64,000 nt of DNA, taken from Betaproteobacteria bacterium. GTDB lineage: Bacteria > Pseudomonadota > Gammaproteobacteria > Burkholderiales > Casimicrobiaceae. How positions within the stretch are numbered: the stretch's first letter is position 1; the number at the start of each line of letters is the position of its first letter. Below the pieces are notes generated by a model that worked only from the letters and a program-made list of their open reading frames with translations, did no database searches and was not told the origin of the DNA. Positions 47,318 through 56,148 of this stretch are shown here, one piece after another. Location: NCBI GenBank assembly GCA_016720425.1, contig JADKKQ010000007.1, forward strand, positions 168,126-232,125, given 5' to 3'. The position numbers and the translations under genes are program-made.

Positions 47318-48064
47318 TCAGGCCGGCGCCTTCCTTGCCGTGCGCTCGCGGAAGCCCGGCACCCGCGCCGCGAAACCGCTCCGGTAGCGCAGGTCGACGT
47401 GCTCGATCCGCGTTCCCGTGCGCTCCAGCGCGCCGAGCGTCCGGCCGTGCACGGCGACGAACCGCTGCAGCCGCGCCACCGGCTCCTCGCGTCCCAGTTC
47501 GATCTGCAGCGGCCCCTGGGCGCCGCGGGCCGAGAGCTGCCAGCCGCCGCGCGGCGACAGCGCGATCCGCTGGATCGACAGCGCCACCGGCGCCAGCAGC
47601 GCGGACCACTCGCGGAACCGCGCCGCGACGTCGGCCGAGCGCCCGTCGGGTCCGGCGAAGGACGGCAGCTCGCCGTTGAACGTGGCGACGAACACCTCGC
47701 CCTGCGGATTGACCAGCGCCGCGTCGTTCCAGCGCGCGAACGGCGTGTGCTCCTCGACGGTGACCTCCAGCCGCTGCGGCCACTGCCGGCGCAGCGCCAC
47801 GCCGCGCACCCAGGGCACGCGCGTCAGCGAGGCCCGCGCCCGATCGAGATTCATGGTGAAGAACGTGCCCGCCAGCTCGTCGCGGATCACCGCCTCGAGG
47901 TGCGGCGCGCTGGCGCGCTGCAGCGGCCCGCTGATGACCACCTCGCGGAACGCGAACACGGGCTGGCGGATGAGCCACGACCCGATCCCCCAGGCGAGCA
48001 GGACCGTGGCCACGAGCACCAGCAGCAGCGTCGTCGCGTTCATCTGCCGGGCGTCATCCCACAT
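47318..48064 (-). CDS. ftsQ: cell division protein FtsQ
   Basis: 248 residues. Short cytoplasmic N-terminus, one helix (about 12-32), a POTRA domain (about 35-105; FREVVISGPLQRASAPHLEAVI, TFFTMNLDRARASLTRVPWVRGVALRRQWPQRLEVTVEEH) and a beta domain. FtsQ bridges early and late divisome proteins through FtsB/FtsL. The start overlaps ddl by 11 bases; an internal ATG (residue 8, position 48043) is an alternative. Confidence 0.94.
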   Translation of the reverse strand: MWDDARQMNATTLLLVLVATVLLAWGIGSWLIRQPVFAFREVVISGPLQRASAPHLEAVIRDELAGTFFTMNLDRARASLTRVPWVRGVALRRQWPQRLEVTVEEHTPFARWNDAALVNPQGEVFVATFNGELPSFAGPDGRSADVAARFREWSALLAPVALSIQRIALSPRGGWQLSARGAQGPLQIELGREEPVARLQRFVAVHGRTLGALERTGTRIEHVDLRYRSGFAARVPGFRERTARKAPA

Positions 48065-48962
48065 GGGCGCCCCGCAGGATGCGCACGCACAGCTCGCCGA
48101 ACGCGATGCCCGCCTGCCGCGCCGCCATCGGCACCAGCGAGTGCCCGGTCATGCCGGGCGACGTGTTGACTTCGAGGAACTGGAAGCTGCCGTCGGCGCG
48201 CAGGATGAGGTCGAGCCGGCCCCAGCCGGTGCAGCCGACGACGTCGAAAGCCGCCAGCGAGCGTTCGCGGATCTCCCGTTCCTGCGCCTCGGGCAGGCCG
48301 CAAGGGCAGAAGTATCTGGTTTCGTCGGAGAAGTACTTGTTGTGGTAGTCGTAGTTGCCCTGCGGCGCCTCGATGCGGATCAGCGGCAGCGCGTCGCCGT
48401 CGACGATCGACGCGGTGAGCTCGACTCCGGACACGAACTCCTCGACCAGCACCAGCGGGTCGTGCAGCGCCGCGGTCGCCCAGGCCGCGGCCAACGCGTC
48501 GGGATCGGCGCCGACCACCTTGGTGATGCCGATCGTCGAACCCTCGCGCGCGGGCTTGACGATCAGCGGCAGGCCCAGTTCGGCGATGACGCCCGGCCAG
48601 TCGGTGTCGGCATCGACGATGCGGTAGCGCGGCGTCGGAATGCCGCTCGCCAGCCAGACGAGCTTGGTCCGCCACTTGTCCATCGCCAGCGCCGACGCCA
48701 TCACGCCGCTGCCGGTGTAGGGAATGCCCAGCACCTCCAGCGCCCCCTGCACGGTGCCGTCTTCGCCGAAGCGGCCGTGCAACGCGATGAACGCGCGGGC
48801 GTAGCCCTCGGTCTTCAGCGCCCACAGGTCGCGCTCGGCCGGGTCGAAGGCGTGCGCGTCCACGCCGGCGCCGCGGAGCGCGCCCAGCACGGCGTTGCCG
48901 GAGAGCAGCGAGATCTCGCGCTCGGAGCTCGGGCCGCCCATCAACACCCTACCCGGCGCCAC
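48054..48962 (-). CDS. ddl: D-alanine-D-alanine ligase
   Basis: 302 residues, GTG start, B-type Ddl. ATP-grasp motifs: V-L-M-G-G-P-S-S-E-R-E-I-S-L, LHGRFGEDGTVQGALE, PYTGSGVMASALAMDKWRTK, IVKPAREGSTIGI, W-G-R-L-D-L-I, and F-L-E-V-N-T-S-P-G-M-T. It makes the D-Ala-D-Ala dipeptide used by MurF. The glycine-rich N-terminus MAPGRVLMGG fits DdlB proteins. It overlaps murB by 14 bases. Confidence 0.97.
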   Translation of the reverse strand: MAPGRVLMGGPSSEREISLLSGNAVLGALRGAGVDAHAFDPAERDLWALKTEGYARAFIALHGRFGEDGTVQGALEVLGIPYTGSGVMASALAMDKWRTKLVWLASGIPTPRYRIVDADTDWPGVIAELGLPLIVKPAREGSTIGITKVVGADPDALAAAWATAALHDPLVLVEEFVSGVELTASIVDGDALPLIRIEAPQGNYDYHNKYFSDETRYFCPCGLPEAQEREIRERSLAAFDVVGCTGWGRLDLILRADGSFQFLEVNTSPGMTGHSLVPMAARQAGIAFGELCVRILRGAHVG

Positions 48963-49872
48963 TCCCCGCTGCAGCGAACCTCGGGCCAGGCTCGATCCCG
49001 GTCCGCTCGCGCACCGTCGCGCGCACCTCTTCGGCGATCAGCGCCTCGATGTCGGCGGCGCTGCCGGCGCCACCCGGGTTGACGATGAAGTTCGCGTGCT
49101 TTTCCGACACCCGCGCGCCGCCGATCGTCCGGCCCTTGAGCCCGCAGCTCTCGATCAGCCGCGCGGCGTGGTCGCCGTCCGGATTGCGGAACACGCTGCC
49201 GGCGTTGGGCAGGTTGAGCGGCTGGGTGTCGATCCGGCGTTGCAGCAGTTCCTTGATCCGCTCGCGCGCGGCACGGCCGTCGCCGGGCGGAAACGCGAAC
49301 CAGGCCGCGGTGAAGATGCCGTCGGGCGCGCTGCCGTCGGCGCGGCGGACCGAGCGATAGCCGATCCGATAGGCGTCGGGCGTACGCTCGACGAAGCGGC
49401 CGCTGCGCTCCAGCACCTCGACCCGGGCGACGAAGTGCCAGGTCTCCCCGCCATGGCAGCCGGCGTTCATCGCCAGCGCGCCGCCGACGGTGCCGGGAAT
49501 GCCGGCCAGGAACTCCGCCCCGCCGCAGTCGTGCATGGCGGCGAAGCGCGCCACCTTGGGACTCGCGACCCCCGCCTCGGCGTAGACCAGACGGTCGCGC
49601 CGGGCCAATTGCCTGAGCGCCGCGTGCAGCACGACGACGGTGCCGCGTACGCCGCCGTCGCGGACCAGCAGGTTGCTGCCGAGGCCGATGACCGTCAGCG
49701 GCTCGGCGGCGGGCAGTTGGCCGACGAACGCCGCGAGGTCGGCGCGATCGGCCGGCACGTAGAGGCGGTCGGCCGTCCCGCCGCAGCGCCAGCTCGTGTA
49801 GCGCGCCAACGACGCGTCGCGCGTCAGGGTGCCGCGCAGCGCGTCGAAGTGGAGGGGCTCGTTCATCATCAT
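48949..49872 (-). CDS. murB: UDP-N-acetylenolpyruvoylglucosamine reductase
   Basis: 307 residues, type I MurB flavoprotein. FAD-binding region: Y-T-S-W-R-C-G-G-T-A-D, IGLGSNLLVRDGGVRG; GIPGTVGGALAMNAGCHG; catalytic proton donor in P-N-A-G-S-V-F-R-N-P (Ser); and E-S-C-G-L-K-G with V-S-E-K-H-A-N-F-I. Three ATG codons in a row open the gene; the first (49872) overlaps the murC stop by four bases and is taken as the start. Confidence 0.97.
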   Translation of the reverse strand: MMMNEPLHFDALRGTLTRDASLARYTSWRCGGTADRLYVPADRADLAAFVGQLPAAEPLTVIGLGSNLLVRDGGVRGTVVVLHAALRQLARRDRLVYAEAGVASPKVARFAAMHDCGGAEFLAGIPGTVGGALAMNAGCHGGETWHFVARVEVLERSGRFVERTPDAYRIGYRSVRRADGSAPDGIFTAAWFAFPPGDGRAARERIKELLQRRIDTQPLNLPNAGSVFRNPDGDHAARLIESCGLKGRTIGGARVSEKHANFIVNPGGAGSAADIEALIAEEVRATVRERTGIEPGPRFAAAGSGAG

Positions 49873-51257
49873 GAGGCGTCCGCCGTCAGCAGCGCGGGAA
49901 CCTGCCCGATCGACCCGGCCCCCATGGTCACGACCACGTCGCCGTCGCGCAGCAGCGCCTGCAGCGCCGAAGGGACGTCTCCCACGCTTTCCACGAACAC
50001 CGGCTCGACCTTGCCGGCGACGCGCAGCGCCCGGGCCAGCGCGCGGCCGTCGGCGGCCACCAGCGGCGCTTCGCCGGCGGGGTAGACGTCGGCCAGCACC
50101 AGCGCGTCCACCGTGGAGAGCACGCGGACGAAGTCCTCGAACAGGTCGCGCGTCCGCGTGTAGCGGTGCGGCTGGAACGCGAGCACCAGCCGCCGGCCGG
50201 GAAAGCTGCCGCGCGCGGCGGCGATCGTCGCCGCCATCTCCACCGGGTGGTGGCCATAGTCGTCGATCAGCGTGCAGCTGCCGCCGCTCGCGAGCTTCAC
50301 CTCGCCGTGGCGCTGGAACCGCCGGCCGACGCCGTGGAACTCCGACAGCGCCTTGGCGATCGCCGCGTCGGGCACGCCGACCTCGCGGCCGACGGCGATC
50401 GCCGCCAGCGCGTTCTGCACGTTGTGGATGCCGGGCAGGTTGAGCTCCAGCGCGAGGTCCTCGCACTGCGCGGCGCGGGCGATGAAGCGCATCCGGCCGC
50501 CGATGTTCGCCACCTCGACCGCACGCAGCTGCGCGCCTTCGCCGAGGCCGTAGGTGACGATCGGCTTGGTGATCGCCGGCAGGATCTCGCGCAGGTTGCC
50601 GTCGTCGCTGCAGACGACGACGACACCGTAGAACGGCAGCCGCTGCGCGAAGTCGACGAACGCGCGCTTCAGCTTGCCGAAGTCGTGGTCGTAGGTCTCC
50701 ATGTGGTCGGCGTCGATGTTGGTGATCACCGCCAGCACCGGCTGCAGGTAGAGAAACGACGCGTCGGATTCGTCGGCCTCGGCGACCAGGAAATCGCCCT
50801 TGCCGAGGCGGGCGTTGGCGCCGGCGGAGAGCAGGCGTCCGCCGATGACGAAGGTGGGATCGAGCCCGCCCTCGGCCAGCACCGAGGCGATCAGGCTGGT
50901 GGTCGTCGTCTTGCCGTGGGTGCCGGCGATCGCGATGCCCTGCTTCAGGCGCATCAGCTCGGCCAGCATCAGCGCGCGCGGCACCACCGGCACGCCGGCC
51001 GCCCGCGCCGCGACGACCTCGGGATTGTCGGCGGCCACCGCGGTGGAGACGACGACGGCATCGGTGCCGGCGACGTGCGCCGCGGCGTGCCCGATGTGGA
51101 TGGCGATGCCGAGGCCGGCCAGCCGCCGGGTGACCGCGCTGGCGGCGAGGTCGGAGCCCGACACCTGGTAGCCCTGCGTCGCCAGCACTTCGGCGATGCC
51201 GCTCATGCCGGCGCCGCCGATGCCGACGAAGTGGATGCGCTTGACCTTGTGCTTCAT
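49869..51257 (-). CDS. murC: UDP-N-acetylmuramate-L-alanine ligase
   Basis: 462 residues. Adds L-Ala to UDP-MurNAc. N-terminal H-F-V-G-I-G-G-A-G-M-S-G-I-A, the ATP site A-G-T-H-G-K-T-T-T-T-S, A-E-A-D-E-S-D-A-S-F, and a C-terminal domain with D-D-Y-G-H-H-P and F-Q-P-H-R-Y-T-R. The ATG at 51257 overlaps the murG stop by four bases. Confidence 0.98.
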   Translation of the reverse strand: MKHKVKRIHFVGIGGAGMSGIAEVLATQGYQVSGSDLAASAVTRRLAGLGIAIHIGHAAAHVAGTDAVVVSTAVAADNPEVVAARAAGVPVVPRALMLAELMRLKQGIAIAGTHGKTTTTSLIASVLAEGGLDPTFVIGGRLLSAGANARLGKGDFLVAEADESDASFLYLQPVLAVITNIDADHMETYDHDFGKLKRAFVDFAQRLPFYGVVVVCSDDGNLREILPAITKPIVTYGLGEGAQLRAVEVANIGGRMRFIARAAQCEDLALELNLPGIHNVQNALAAIAVGREVGVPDAAIAKALSEFHGVGRRFQRHGEVKLASGGSCTLIDDYGHHPVEMAATIAAARGSFPGRRLVLAFQPHRYTRTRDLFEDFVRVLSTVDALVLADVYPAGEAPLVAADGRALARALRVAGKVEPVFVESVGDVPSALQALLRDGDVVVTMGAGSIGQVPALLTADAS

Positions 51258-52336
51258 CGCTTCGATCCTTCGGCGATGCAGGCGTCGGCGACGCGCCGCG
51301 TCGCGTCGGCGCGGGCGAGCGCGCGCGCCGCATGGGCCATCGCCGCGAGCCGGGCGCGATCGAGGCTCGCGAGCAGCGCGGCGAGCTTCTCCGGCGTGAG
51401 TTCCGCCTGCGGCAGCGCGATCGCCGCGCCCCCGTCGACGAGGAACCGGGCATTGGCGCTCTGCTCGTCGGCGATCGCTCCGGGCAGCGGGACGATCAGC
51501 GCGCCGACGCCCACCGCCGCGAGTTCGGCCACCGTCAAGGCGCCGCCGCGGCAAATGACGAAGTCGGCAGCGGCGTAACGTGCCGCCATGTCGTCGATGA
51601 AGGCCAGGCACTCGCCGTCCACGCGCTGCGCCGCGTAGGCGGCCCGCAGCGCTTCGAGGTGCTTCGCCCCCGCCTGGTGGACGACCTGCGGTCGCTGCCC
51701 GGCGGGGAGGCGCGCCAGCGCCGCCGGGACGCAGTCGTTCAGCGCCCGGGCGCCGAGGCTGCCGCCGACGACCAGGAGCCGCAGCGGCCCGGTGCGGCCG
51801 GCGAAGCGCAGCTCCGGCGGGGGAATCCGCGCGATGTCGTCGCGCAGCGGATTGCCGACCCATTCGCTGCGCCCGGCGTGCGCGCCCTGCATCGCGTCGG
51901 GGAAGCCCAGCAGGACGCGATCGGCCCCGTAGGCGAGCACGCGGTTGGCGAGACCCGCGACGGCGTTCGAGTCGTGGATCACCAGCGGTCGCCCGGACGC
52001 CACGCCCATCAGCGCCCCGGGGAACGACGCGAAGCCGCCGAAGCCCAGCACGACGTTCGGCCGCCGCCGGCGGATGACGCGCAGGCTGTCGATGCAGGCG
52101 GCGAGCAGCGCGAAGGGACCCAGCAGCAGCGTCTTCCAGCCCTTGCCACGAACGCCGCGGAAGGAGATCGCCTCGAAATCGACGCCGTGCTGCGGCACGA
52201 GCTTCGCTTCCATGCCCTCGCGGGTGCCCAGCCAGAACACGCCCCAGCCGCGCGCGACCAGCTCCGCCGCCACGGCGAGGCCGGGGAAGACGTGGCCGCC
52301 GGTGCCGCCGGTGGTGATCATCACCGTGCCGCTCAT
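51254..52336 (-). CDS. murG: lipid II synthase (UDP-GlcNAc transferase) MurG
   Basis: 360 residues, GT-B fold peripheral membrane enzyme that adds GlcNAc to lipid I. The glycine-rich loop is M-I-T-T-G-G-T-G-G-H-V-F-P-G; others are GFGGFASFPGALMG, H-D-S-N-A-V-A-G-L-A-N-R, VVGGSLGARALND, and F-V-I-C-R-G-G-A-L-T-V-A-E-L-A-A-V-G near the UDP site. It follows ftsW by 64 bases. Confidence 0.97.
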   Translation of the reverse strand: MSGTVMITTGGTGGHVFPGLAVAAELVARGWGVFWLGTREGMEAKLVPQHGVDFEAISFRGVRGKGWKTLLLGPFALLAACIDSLRVIRRRRPNVVLGFGGFASFPGALMGVASGRPLVIHDSNAVAGLANRVLAYGADRVLLGFPDAMQGAHAGRSEWVGNPLRDDIARIPPPELRFAGRTGPLRLLVVGGSLGARALNDCVPAALARLPAGQRPQVVHQAGAKHLEALRAAYAAQRVDGECLAFIDDMAARYAAADFVICRGGALTVAELAAVGVGALIVPLPGAIADEQSANARFLVDGGAAIALPQAELTPEKLAALLASLDRARLAAMAHAARALARADATRRVADACIAEGSKR

Positions 52337-52400
52337 GCCGCGGCCCTGACTTGCGCGTCGCGCAAGTCAGCCTTCACCGAAACCGCGGGCCCGGACGCGC

Positions 52401-53645
52401 TCATTCCACGAATCCCCTGAGCAGCCGGCGATTCTCAAAGTCCACCCGCAGCAGGATCGCGATCGCGATGCAGTTGGCGACGATGCCCGAGCCGCCGAAC
52501 GACAGCAGCGGCAGCGTGAGGCCCTTGGTCGGCAGGACGCCCATGTTGACGCCGATGTTGATGAAGGCCTGCACGCCGACCCAGACGCCGATCCCCTGCG
52601 CGGTCAGCGCCGCGAAGGGCCGGTGCAGCAGCATCGCCTGGCGGGCGATCGCATAGCTCCGGAACAGAAACCAGATGAAGAGCCCCAGCACCGCCAGCAC
52701 GCCGACCAGGCCGAGTTCCTCGGCGATGACCGCGAGCAGGAAGTCGGTGTGCGCCTCGGGCAGGAACATCAGCTTCTCGACGCTGGCGCCCAGGCCGACG
52801 CCGAACCACTCGCCGCGGCCGAAGGCGATCAGCGAATGCGACAGCTGGTAGCCCTTGCCGAACGGGTCCGACCACGGATCGAGGAAGGCGACCAGCCGCT
52901 GCAGCCGATAGGGCGCGGCGACGAGGATCGCACCCAGCACCACCGGCAGCAGCGCGGCCAGCGGGACCAGGATCCGCCAGTCGAGCCCGCCGAGGAACAG
53001 GATGCCGAACGCGATGCCGAGGATGACGACGAAGGCGCCGAAGTCGGGCTCGAGCAGCAGCAGGCCGCCGGTCAGGCCCATCACCACCAGCAGCGGCAGG
53101 AAGCCCTTCAGCAGCGTCTGCCGCATCGGCTGCCGGGCGTGCAGGAACTCGGCCTTGCGCACCGCGTAGCTGGCCGCGTAGAGGACGACGGCGAGCTTCA
53201 TGAATTCCGAGGGCTGGAGGTTGACGAAGTAGAGCGACAGCCAGCGCCGCGCGCCGTTGACCGACTTGCCGATGCCGGGGATCAGCACCAGCAGCAGCAG
53301 CACGATGCCGGCGACGAACAGCCAGGGCGCCAGGCGCTGCCAGGCCTTCATCGGAATCTGGAAGGCGATGTAGGCGGCCAGCAGTCCGGTCGCGAGGAAC
53401 ATGCCGTGCCGCAGCAGGAAATACCAGGCCCGGTAGCCGGTGTGCGGCGAGGCCTCGGCCATCGCGATCGATGCCGAATACACCATCACCAGGCCGATCG
53501 CGAGCAGCAGCCCCGAGGCCCAGGCGAGCGATCCGTCGTACGGGCGCATCGTGCGCGGGTTCGGCGTCACCGCCACCCTCGCCCCCAGCGACTTCAGCAT
53601 GCCGAAGGGCCTGAGCGTCGCCGTCGCCGCGATGTCCTTACGCAC
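52401..53645 (-). CDS. ftsW: septal peptidoglycan polymerase FtsW
   Basis: 414 residues, SEDS-family glycosyltransferase with about ten transmembrane helices. Landmarks: GLVMVYSASIAMAE in helix 1, GARRWLSLYFVNLQPSEFMKLAVVLYAASY, LLLLEPDFGAFVVI, AHTDFLLAVIAEELGLVG and GLTLPLLSFGGSGIVANC. The start is GTG at 53645: GGAGG stands eight bases upstream and the codon lies inside the end of murD, implying coupling. An ATG 45 bases downstream has only a weak ribosome site. Confidence 0.96.
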   Translation of the reverse strand: MRKDIAATATLRPFGMLKSLGARVAVTPNPRTMRPYDGSLAWASGLLLAIGLVMVYSASIAMAEASPHTGYRAWYFLLRHGMFLATGLLAAYIAFQIPMKAWQRLAPWLFVAGIVLLLLVLIPGIGKSVNGARRWLSLYFVNLQPSEFMKLAVVLYAASYAVRKAEFLHARQPMRQTLLKGFLPLLVVMGLTGGLLLLEPDFGAFVVILGIAFGILFLGGLDWRILVPLAALLPVVLGAILVAAPYRLQRLVAFLDPWSDPFGKGYQLSHSLIAFGRGEWFGVGLGASVEKLMFLPEAHTDFLLAVIAEELGLVGVLAVLGLFIWFLFRSYAIARQAMLLHRPFAALTAQGIGVWVGVQAFINIGVNMGVLPTKGLTLPLLSFGGSGIVANCIAIAILLRVDFENRRLLRGFVE

Positions 53646-54993
53646 GCTCGCGCCCTCCGCGCAGCGCGGCCACGAAGCGTTCGCCGCGCTCGATGTAGCT
53701 GGCGAACTGGTCGAGGCTGGCGCAGGCCGGCGACAGCACGACCGCGTCGCCGGACCGTGCCAGCGCCTGCGCGCGCGCCACCGCCGCCTCCAGCGTGCCG
53801 CAGTGCTCGACCGCCGCGTTGCCGCCCGACAGCGCCTGCGCGAGCAGCGGCGCATCGCGGCCGATCAGCAGCACCGCGCGGCAATGCGCGTCGACGGCGG
53901 CGCGCAACGGCGTGAAGTCCTGCCCCTTGCCGTCGCCCCCGGCGATCAGCACCACCGGGCGCGGCGAGCCCTCGAGTGCGGCCAGCGTCGCCGCCACCGT
54001 CGTGCCCTTGGAGTCGTTGACCCAGAGCACGCCGCCCACGTCGGCCACGCGCTGCATCCGGTGCGGCAGGCCCTCGAACGCCGCCAGCGCCGCCAGCACC
54101 GGGACGTCGATCTTCGCCACTGCCGAGACCAGCGCCAGCGCGGCCAGCGCGTTCAGCGCGTTGTGGCGACCGACCAGCGCGAGGTCGGCCAGCGGGGCGA
54201 GCAACGCGCCCCCGCGCGCCAGCCAGGGCCCGTGGTGCGGCACCAGACCCCAGGCCTCCTCGGACTCCGGCACGCCGGTGCCGAAGGTGTCGACCAGCCG
54301 CCCCGGAATCGCCATCGCCAGCGAGCGCGGGTCGTCGCGGTTCAGCACCTGCATGCCGCCGTTGCGGAAGATGCGCGCCTTCGCCGCCGCGTAGGCGTCG
54401 AGGTCGGGGTAGCGGTCGAGGTGGTTCTCGGTGACGTTCAGCACCGTGGCGGCGAGCGGCAGCAGCGACGAGGTCGTCTCCAGCTGGTAGGAGGACAGCT
54501 CGAGCACGTAGACGTCCGGCCAGCGGCCGTCCGCCGGCAGGGTGTCCAGCACCGGCGTGCCGATGTTGCCGGCGACCACGGTGTCGAGCCCGGCGGCGGT
54601 GCACAGCGCGCCGGCGAGCGCGGTCACGGTCGTCTTGCCGTTGGACCCGGTGATCGCCAGCAGCTTCTGCGTCGGCGGCAAGGCACGGGCGAAGAGCTCG
54701 ATGTCGCCGACCAGGTCGACCCCGCGCGCCACCGCAGCCGCGATCGCCGGATGCTCCTTCGGCACGCCGGGGCTGATGGCGATGAGGTCGGCGCCGGCGA
54801 AGGTCGCGGCCGTCCACTCGCCGGCGAGTTGCGGCACCCCCGGGAGCGACGCGGCGAGACGCTGCGCGTAGGGCGGCGCCGCGCGCGTATCGGCGACGCG
54901 CACGCTCGCGCCGCCGGCCGTCAGAAAGCGGGCCAGCGAGTACCCGGTGAGACCGAGTCCCAGCACGACGGCGTGGCGTCCGGAATAGTCCAT
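53638..54993 (-). CDS. murD: UDP-N-acetylmuramoyl-L-alanine-D-glutamate ligase
   Basis: 451 residues. Starts MDYSGRHAVVLGLGLTGYSLARFL; ATP site ITGSNGKTTVTALAG, then NIGTPVLD, ENHLDRYPD, and C-terminal V-N-D-S-K-G-T-T with A-G-G-D-G-K-G-Q-D-F. Adds D-Glu in the cytoplasmic stem-peptide pathway. It begins three bases after the mraY stop. Confidence 0.98.
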   Translation of the reverse strand: MDYSGRHAVVLGLGLTGYSLARFLTAGGASVRVADTRAAPPYAQRLAASLPGVPQLAGEWTAATFAGADLIAISPGVPKEHPAIAAAVARGVDLVGDIELFARALPPTQKLLAITGSNGKTTVTALAGALCTAAGLDTVVAGNIGTPVLDTLPADGRWPDVYVLELSSYQLETTSSLLPLAATVLNVTENHLDRYPDLDAYAAAKARIFRNGGMQVLNRDDPRSLAMAIPGRLVDTFGTGVPESEEAWGLVPHHGPWLARGGALLAPLADLALVGRHNALNALAALALVSAVAKIDVPVLAALAAFEGLPHRMQRVADVGGVLWVNDSKGTTVAATLAALEGSPRPVVLIAGGDGKGQDFTPLRAAVDAHCRAVLLIGRDAPLLAQALSGGNAAVEHCGTLEAAVARAQALARSGDAVVLSPACASLDQFASYIERGERFVAALRGGRERA

Positions 54994-54996
54994 CGC

Positions 54997-56148
54997 TCAG
55001 CGCAGCTTCAACGTGGAGAGTCCGAACAGCACCAGCAGCATCGTGATGATCCAGAACCGGATCACCACCTGGTTCTCTTTCCACCCCTTGAGCTCGTAGT
55101 GGTGGTGGATCGGCGCCATGCGGAACACCCGCCTGCCGGTGAGCTTGAACGACGCGACCTGGACGATCACCGACAGCGTCTCGACGACGAACACGCCGCC
55201 CATGATGAACAGCACGATCTCCTGCCGCACGATCACCGCCATCGTTCCCAGCGCGGCGCCGAGCGCCAGCGCGCCGACGTCGCCCATGAACACCTCGGCC
55301 GGATAGGCGTTGAACCAGAGGAAGCCGAGCCCTGCTCCCGCCATCGCGCCGCAGATCACCGCCAGTTCGCCGGCGCCGGCGATGTAGGGAAACTGCAGGT
55401 ACTTGGCGAACACGGCGTTGCCGGTGACGTAGGCGAAGATGCCCAGCGCCGCGCCCACCAGCACCGTCGGCATGATGGCGAGCCCGTCGAGGCCGTCGGT
55501 GAGGTTGACGGCGTTGCTGGAGCCGACGATCACGCAGAACGTCAGCGCGATGAAGCCCCAGACGCCGAGCGGATAGGTGACGGTCTTGAAGAACGGCACG
55601 ATCAGGTCGGCGCGCGGCGAGAGATCGAGGTTGAAGCCGCTGCCGATCCACGCGCCGAAGATGTCGAAGAAGCGCAGGTTCCCGGTCGCCGACAGGGCAA
55701 AGGCGAGATACACGGCGGCGACGACGGCGATCGCCGACTGCCACAGCAGCTTGGCGCGCGCCGACAGGCCCTTGGGGTTGCGATAGACGACCTTGCGGTA
55801 GTCGTCGACCCAGCCGACGGCGCCGAAGCCGGCGGTCACCAGCAGCGTCACCCAGACGAAGCGGTTGTCGAGGTCCCCCCAGAGCAGCGTCGTAACGACG
55901 ATCGCCACCAGGATCAGCGCGCCCCCCATCGTCGGCGTGCCGGCCTTGGTCAGGTGCGTCTGCGGGCCGTCGTCGCGGACCGATTGCCCGATCTTCATCC
56001 GCGACAGCCAGGCGATCATCCGCGGGCCGACGATGAACGAGATGAACAGCGCCGTCATGCAGGCGAGCACCGCGCGCAGCGTGAGGTAGCCGAACACGTT
56101 GAAGGCGCGGACGTCCCGGGCCAGCAGTTCGGAGAGCCACAGCAGCAT
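54997..56148 (-). CDS. mraY: phospho-N-acetylmuramoyl-pentapeptide transferase
   Basis: 383 residues, about ten transmembrane helices. Transfers phospho-MurNAc-pentapeptide to undecaprenyl phosphate to give lipid I. Diagnostic: T-K-A-G-T-P-T-M-G-G-A, V-D-D-Y-R-K-V (catalytic Asp pair), N-L-T-D-G-L-D-G-L-A, E-V-F-M-G-D-V-G-A-L and P-I-H-H-H-Y-E-L-K-G-W. One-base TGATG overlap with murF. Confidence 0.98.
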   Translation of the reverse strand: MLLWLSELLARDVRAFNVFGYLTLRAVLACMTALFISFIVGPRMIAWLSRMKIGQSVRDDGPQTHLTKAGTPTMGGALILVAIVVTTLLWGDLDNRFVWVTLLVTAGFGAVGWVDDYRKVVYRNPKGLSARAKLLWQSAIAVVAAVYLAFALSATGNLRFFDIFGAWIGSGFNLDLSPRADLIVPFFKTVTYPLGVWGFIALTFCVIVGSSNAVNLTDGLDGLAIMPTVLVGAALGIFAYVTGNAVFAKYLQFPYIAGAGELAVICGAMAGAGLGFLWFNAYPAEVFMGDVGALALGAALGTMAVIVRQEIVLFIMGGVFVVETLSVIVQVASFKLTGRRVFRMAPIHHHYELKGWKENQVVIRFWIITMLLVLFGLSTLKLR